Assembly (NCBI RefSeq): GCF_014356525.2
Contig: NC_052504.1
Span: 64,286,761-64,350,760 of the forward strand
Length of the DNA: 64,000 bases
Origin: Nilaparvata lugens
Taxonomy: Eukaryota; Arthropoda; Insecta; Hemiptera; Delphacidae
Reading direction: 5' to 3'
Shown here piece by piece: positions 60,897-64,000 of this stretch. Both the position numbers and the translations under genes were made by a program. The first letter of the stretch is position 1. Each line of letters begins with the position of its first letter. Below the pieces are notes generated by a model. That model was given only the letters and a program-made list of their open reading frames with translations. It made no database searches and was not told the DNA's origin.

Positions 60897-62264
60897 CCGG
60901 GTGATTCAAAAAGGAAACTTTTTATTTTTTCTACAACTTTGAAAATTCATATGAATCTTATCAAACAAGGTACAGAGCTGGTTTTGGTGTTGTTTTAAAG
61001 AAAACACTCCAAGTGTTGACGCACGTAGTCCGCTAGTGCCTGGTCGCACCGCACAAGCGCTAGTGGCAGTTACGTCAAAGATGGCCTTTACACTCTTTAC
61101 TGGACCCGAGCGTGCTAGCTGTGTGTTTTGGTTTGAAGAATCAAAGTCTGCGACAGCAGTTCAGCGTAATTTTCGTACCAAGTGCACTAAAGATCCTCCT
61201 AGTGGGCCTACAATTTATGAGTGGCATAAATGTTTTGTAGAAACAGGGTGTTCAGTAAAACATACAAAATCCTCAGGTCGTCCAAGCACATCTGAAGAAG
61301 TCATTGAGCAAGTGAGACAAAGTTTTATCAAGAGCCCTACGAAATCGAACCGGCGTGCATCTCGAGAGCTTCAAGTCCCACAATTGACAGTTTAGCGAGT
61401 GTTGAGAAAACGTTTGAATTTGAAACCATACCGATATTCGCTTTTACAAGCAATCAAAGACACTGATAACATTGCCCGTAGGAACTTCTGTGTGGATATG
61501 TTGAATCGAGTGGGTGATGATGAACACTCCTTGGACAACATATTTTTTTCTGACTAGTCAACTTTTCATTCAAGTTGCAAAGTTTACACACATAACTGTA
61601 GGATTTGGGGCAGTGAAAATCCGCATGAAACAATGCAACTTGTGCGTGATAGCCCTAAAGTGAACGATTTTTGTGCGTTGAGTAAGAGGAAAGTGTACGG
61701 CCCCATTTTCCAAGAGAACCATCAACGGCATTATCAAGGTAAAACACCTTGATATGTTGGTGACATTTTTGATACCACAGATCGATGAGGATGAGCGAGA
61801 ACGAAATGTTTTCTTTATGAAAGATGGCGTACCACCACACTATCTGACTGGCGTCCGGTATTTTCTCAATGACCGCTTTCCAAAACAGTGGATTGGCCGT
61901 AATGCGCCAATAGCATGGCCCCCTCGTTCCCCAGACCTAACAAAGCTGGGTTTTTTCTTGTGGGGTTTCATAAAAGATATGTGTACATACCTCCTTTGCC
62001 AGCCACTCTACCTGAACGTAGAGCAAGGATTTGCGCTGCTGTTGAGCAAGTTACACCTGAAATGCTAGTGCGAGTCTGGGAAGAAATCTACTATCGATGG
62101 GATGTCTGCAGGATAACCAACAGAAGTCACATAGAACATCTTTAGTTTGAGGTGAAAAAAGTAAAGTGATTTCCTTTAAAACAAAACCAAAACCAGATCT
62201 GTACCTTGTTTAATAAGATTTATATGAATTTTCAAAGTTGTCAAGACCTTTTTGAATCAGACGG
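60897..62264 (+). mobile_element. Mariner/Tc1-superfamily DNA transposon, inactive, in an intron
   Basis: Terminal inverted repeats of about 100 bp are clear. The left reads CCGGGTGATTCAAAAAGG, then ACAACTTTGAAAATTCATAT. The right, inverted, reads CCGTCTGATTCAAAAAGG, then the same core. The element is flanked by TA at 60895-60896 and 62265-62266, the target duplication of this superfamily. It is 1368 bp long and holds one transposase frame. It lies in the second visible intron of the WD40 gene, on the opposite strand. Confidence 0.9.
61081..62145 (+). pseudogene. Mariner/Tc1-like transposase, broken by stops and frameshifts
   Basis: From ATG 61081 (an ATG at 61036 is also in frame) the protein opens with an N-terminal helix-turn-helix domain of the DUF4817 type: ERASCVFWFEESKSATAVQR, PTIYEWHKCF, GRPSTSEE, SRRASRELQVPQ-like. 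TAG at 61393 replaces a codon where relatives have tryptophan, and TAG at 61555 follows the first catalytic aspartate (NIFFSD). A frame change comes near 61710. The second aspartate (FMKDGVPPHY) and the third (WPPRSPDL), about 36 residues apart, are in the +1 frame. Near 62000 the original frame returns (PPLPATLPERRARI) and runs to the stop at 62145. It is non-functional. Confidence 0.88.
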
Positions 62265-62868
62265 TATAGATGACTCACAACCGTGATTACTTGTTGGCTC
62301 TTTTGTAATAACATTATCACTCTTCCTAGTACTTATTCTACCTATATGACTCAGAGGAGATTGTGATAAAATTCAACTATTCGCTCTATTTATCCCCGAG
62401 GTTGTGCGTACAAGTTTCAAATTAGTATTTAAAGCATATATTTTGTTTGTCTCAACTATTTTGGTTCTGTCTCCTCAGATATTTCAGCTCCATTAAATGT
62501 AATCTTGCAGTTCTTCACTGTCAATTCCACTTTGATGAAGAACGACTTATTTTAGTAATCTTTGGTAGATTACTCAGTCATTTCAAGATTTCTCCAATAA
62601 ATCATTCCATAAAAAATTCGCCTTTTGAATTCCAAAAATGGAATTTTTTATTGAATTGAGCTGAAACATCAGAACACTCTGATCATGATATTTTCATATG
62701 AATTTTGACCTGGATAAAATTTGAATCATCAAAGTTGAAAAGTGCCAAGACAGAATTTTATTTATTAATGTAACATTTCTATGAGTTACAAAATTTGTAA
62801 CTAATGGCAAATTAAAGATAAAGCGTATTGGAACAGTGGTTAAATGACGGATTGGTTGGATGACTCAC

Positions 62869-63058
62869 GTGTAGCCATCGTCATTGACGCTGACAGCGCA
62901 GAGCCAGTTATTCAACCACATGGCATCCCTGATTGGCGTTATTTTTCTGCAAGTTGAAATTGGCGCTGATGTATCCAACAAGTTCCAAAATTTCAAAGTC
63001 TTATCAAGTGAACTTGACATCAGAATATCTCCAGTTTTATTTGAGATGAATTGAAGTC
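62869..63058 (-). CDS. GTF3C2: WD40 gene (GTF3C2-like), exon
   Basis: 190 nt between TTCAATTGCAG and GTGAGT. The first two bases complete a glycine codon. It then encodes LQFISNKTGDILMSSSL, DKTLKFWNLLDTSAP, TPIRDAMWLNNWLCAVS and VNDDGYT. The DKTLKFWNL strand is a classic WD40 signature (WN in place of WD). The I-R-D-A-M-W...W pattern after it fits GTF3C2. Confidence 0.85.
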
Positions 63059-63746
63059 CTGCAATTGAAAAAATTTACATTTACAGTAGTAGTCTTACAG
63101 TTTCTGTTCTTTATTACAAAATAGTTATTTTCTAGTTTCGGGTGCTTGGCACTCTTCAAGCTGTATTAGACTCTTAGATAAGGTTGGAACATGATAGAAA
63201 AAAAATGGTTGAAAGTCCATCATTAATGAACATTTTGAAAATTCAGGGGCCTCTTAGTTGTTATACTTGTAGGTACTTTTAGACATTTGCATCACACACA
63301 CATTCATAAAAAAGCTTGATAAGACGAAGTAATATGGTATCAATTCATATTTATTTATTTTATTCATTTACAATGCGAATGACACTAATGTAATAACATT
63401 GGGAGATAAAATAATAAAATAGTCCTTGTGCTATTTTTCTTTTCCAAATTTATAGGTGACAAAGTCCAAGATAAGGTTAGAATTTTACGTGTACAATTTT
63501 TATAAAATTTTCGTCCAAAATAAACATGAACATTTGAAACTAAACTTGATAAAACTCTTGTTGGCCATTTATCATAGACAAATACAAGCAGTTTCGAGTA
63601 TTACAGATTTCGCGCTCTCTTGCTAAGAATAACAAATCATTCTCTGTATTCAATTTGTATTTTCAAATTGTAATTCACATTTATACTTTAGAAAAATAAA
63701 TGTGTCAATTTTGCAGCAGAACAGGAGAAGGTATTGAGTTTCATAC

Positions 63747-63877
63747 CTGTAATGCTCTCGGTGTGAGCTGTGAACACTTTGTAGGGATGGATTTTTATGC
63801 CATCTCTCAATAATATACTTGATGTAGTGATATTATACAATGCGATGGTTCCATCGATGAAGCCAACAGCAACAACA
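63747..63877 (-). CDS. GTF3C2: WD40 gene (GTF3C2-like), most upstream exon in the window
   Basis: 131 nt between TATTTTGCAG and GTATGA. It encodes VVAVGFIDGTIALYNITTS, a WD40 strand set, then KIHPYKVFTAHTESIT, ending one base into a glycine codon that the next exon completes. The first base of the exon completes a codon from an exon that lies past position 64000. Confidence 0.85.
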
Positions 63878-64000
63878 CTGCAAAATAAATAGGGTTTAAA
63901 TCAATTAAATTAAATCAGTTAGTTTATCGAGATCTAGATTGTAAACGACATTGTAATTCTGATGTATTTTTTTAAACAAATTTCTAATAAATGTATAAAT

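Larger units (their letters stand above)
55852..63877 (-). other. GTF3C2: GTF3C2-like WD40 gene, 3' part (seven exons)
   Basis: Seven minus-strand exons (63877-63747, 63058-62869, 60197-60107, 59290-59174, 58465-58352, 57529-57452, 55995-55852) join into one frame of about 287 residues ending at TAA. Splice phases agree at all six junctions, and every intron has GT and AG. The protein has WD40-type strands (GFIDGTIALYN, SSSLDKTLKFWNL, NSIAMASETGEIRI, FTYLAIGYHCGVVRV). The SVTASEWSNSIA block, the KCLFPVKS segment and the final FNPN...GVVRV repeat resemble TFIIIC subunit GTF3C2 (TFIIIC110), a nuclear factor that recruits RNA polymerase III. Another WD40 protein is possible. The N-terminal part lies beyond 64000. 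Two transposons sit in its introns. Confidence 0.7.

Overview
The window reads as AT-rich nuclear DNA of an insect. Genes are split into short exons with GT-AG introns, and most of the sequence is dispersed repeats: LINEs, a mariner-like transposon, Helitron-type elements, foldback elements and MITEs. The mix of repeat families resembles what I know from Hemiptera, and a planthopper-like genome is my best guess. That is inference, because no database search was possible. Nothing in the window looks bacterial, viral or organellar.

Two real cellular genes can be supported, both on the minus strand and both running off an edge of the window. At the left edge, 723-849 encodes the first 42 residues of a TASK-type two-pore potassium channel, ending at a GT splice donor. 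The rest of that gene lies beyond position 1. At the right edge, seven exons between 55852 and 63877 splice in a consistent frame into the C-terminal ~287 residues of a WD40 protein. It most resembles the TFIIIC subunit GTF3C2, and its 5' part lies beyond 64000. A Helitron-type element sits in this gene's last intron and a decayed mariner-like transposon in its second visible intron.

The ~55 kb between the genes is gene-poor. It holds: a MITE at 3438-3647; a full-length but broken RTE-like LINE (8028-12401) with target-site duplication, nested in an older repeat; a 314-bp tandem duplication (14479-15110); a 5'-truncated LINE on the minus strand (19738-21281); Helitron-like repeats (1-339, 21281-21556, 27451-28477, 48354-48650); two inverted copies of a repeat (23366-24955 and 28651-29490), one carrying a tRNA-like unit; a LINE with an internal deletion that seems nested in an older LINE (31040-34625); a Helitron (35153-35894); a CpG-rich block with a CRE motif and a minus-strand donor (41760-42420), a candidate distal promoter; a 35-bp minisatellite (46505-46819); and a dense block of foldback elements (47750-54985).

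No multi-gene system is visible. The most unusual items are the palindrome-ended element at 51815-54572, the 3.1-kb foldback at 48653-51745, the minisatellite that is open in all three forward frames, and the candidate distal first exon of the potassium channel gene. Most of the longer open frames are LINE or transposase remnants or chance frames in repeats. The genuine exons are short and were recognised from their translation and splice sites.
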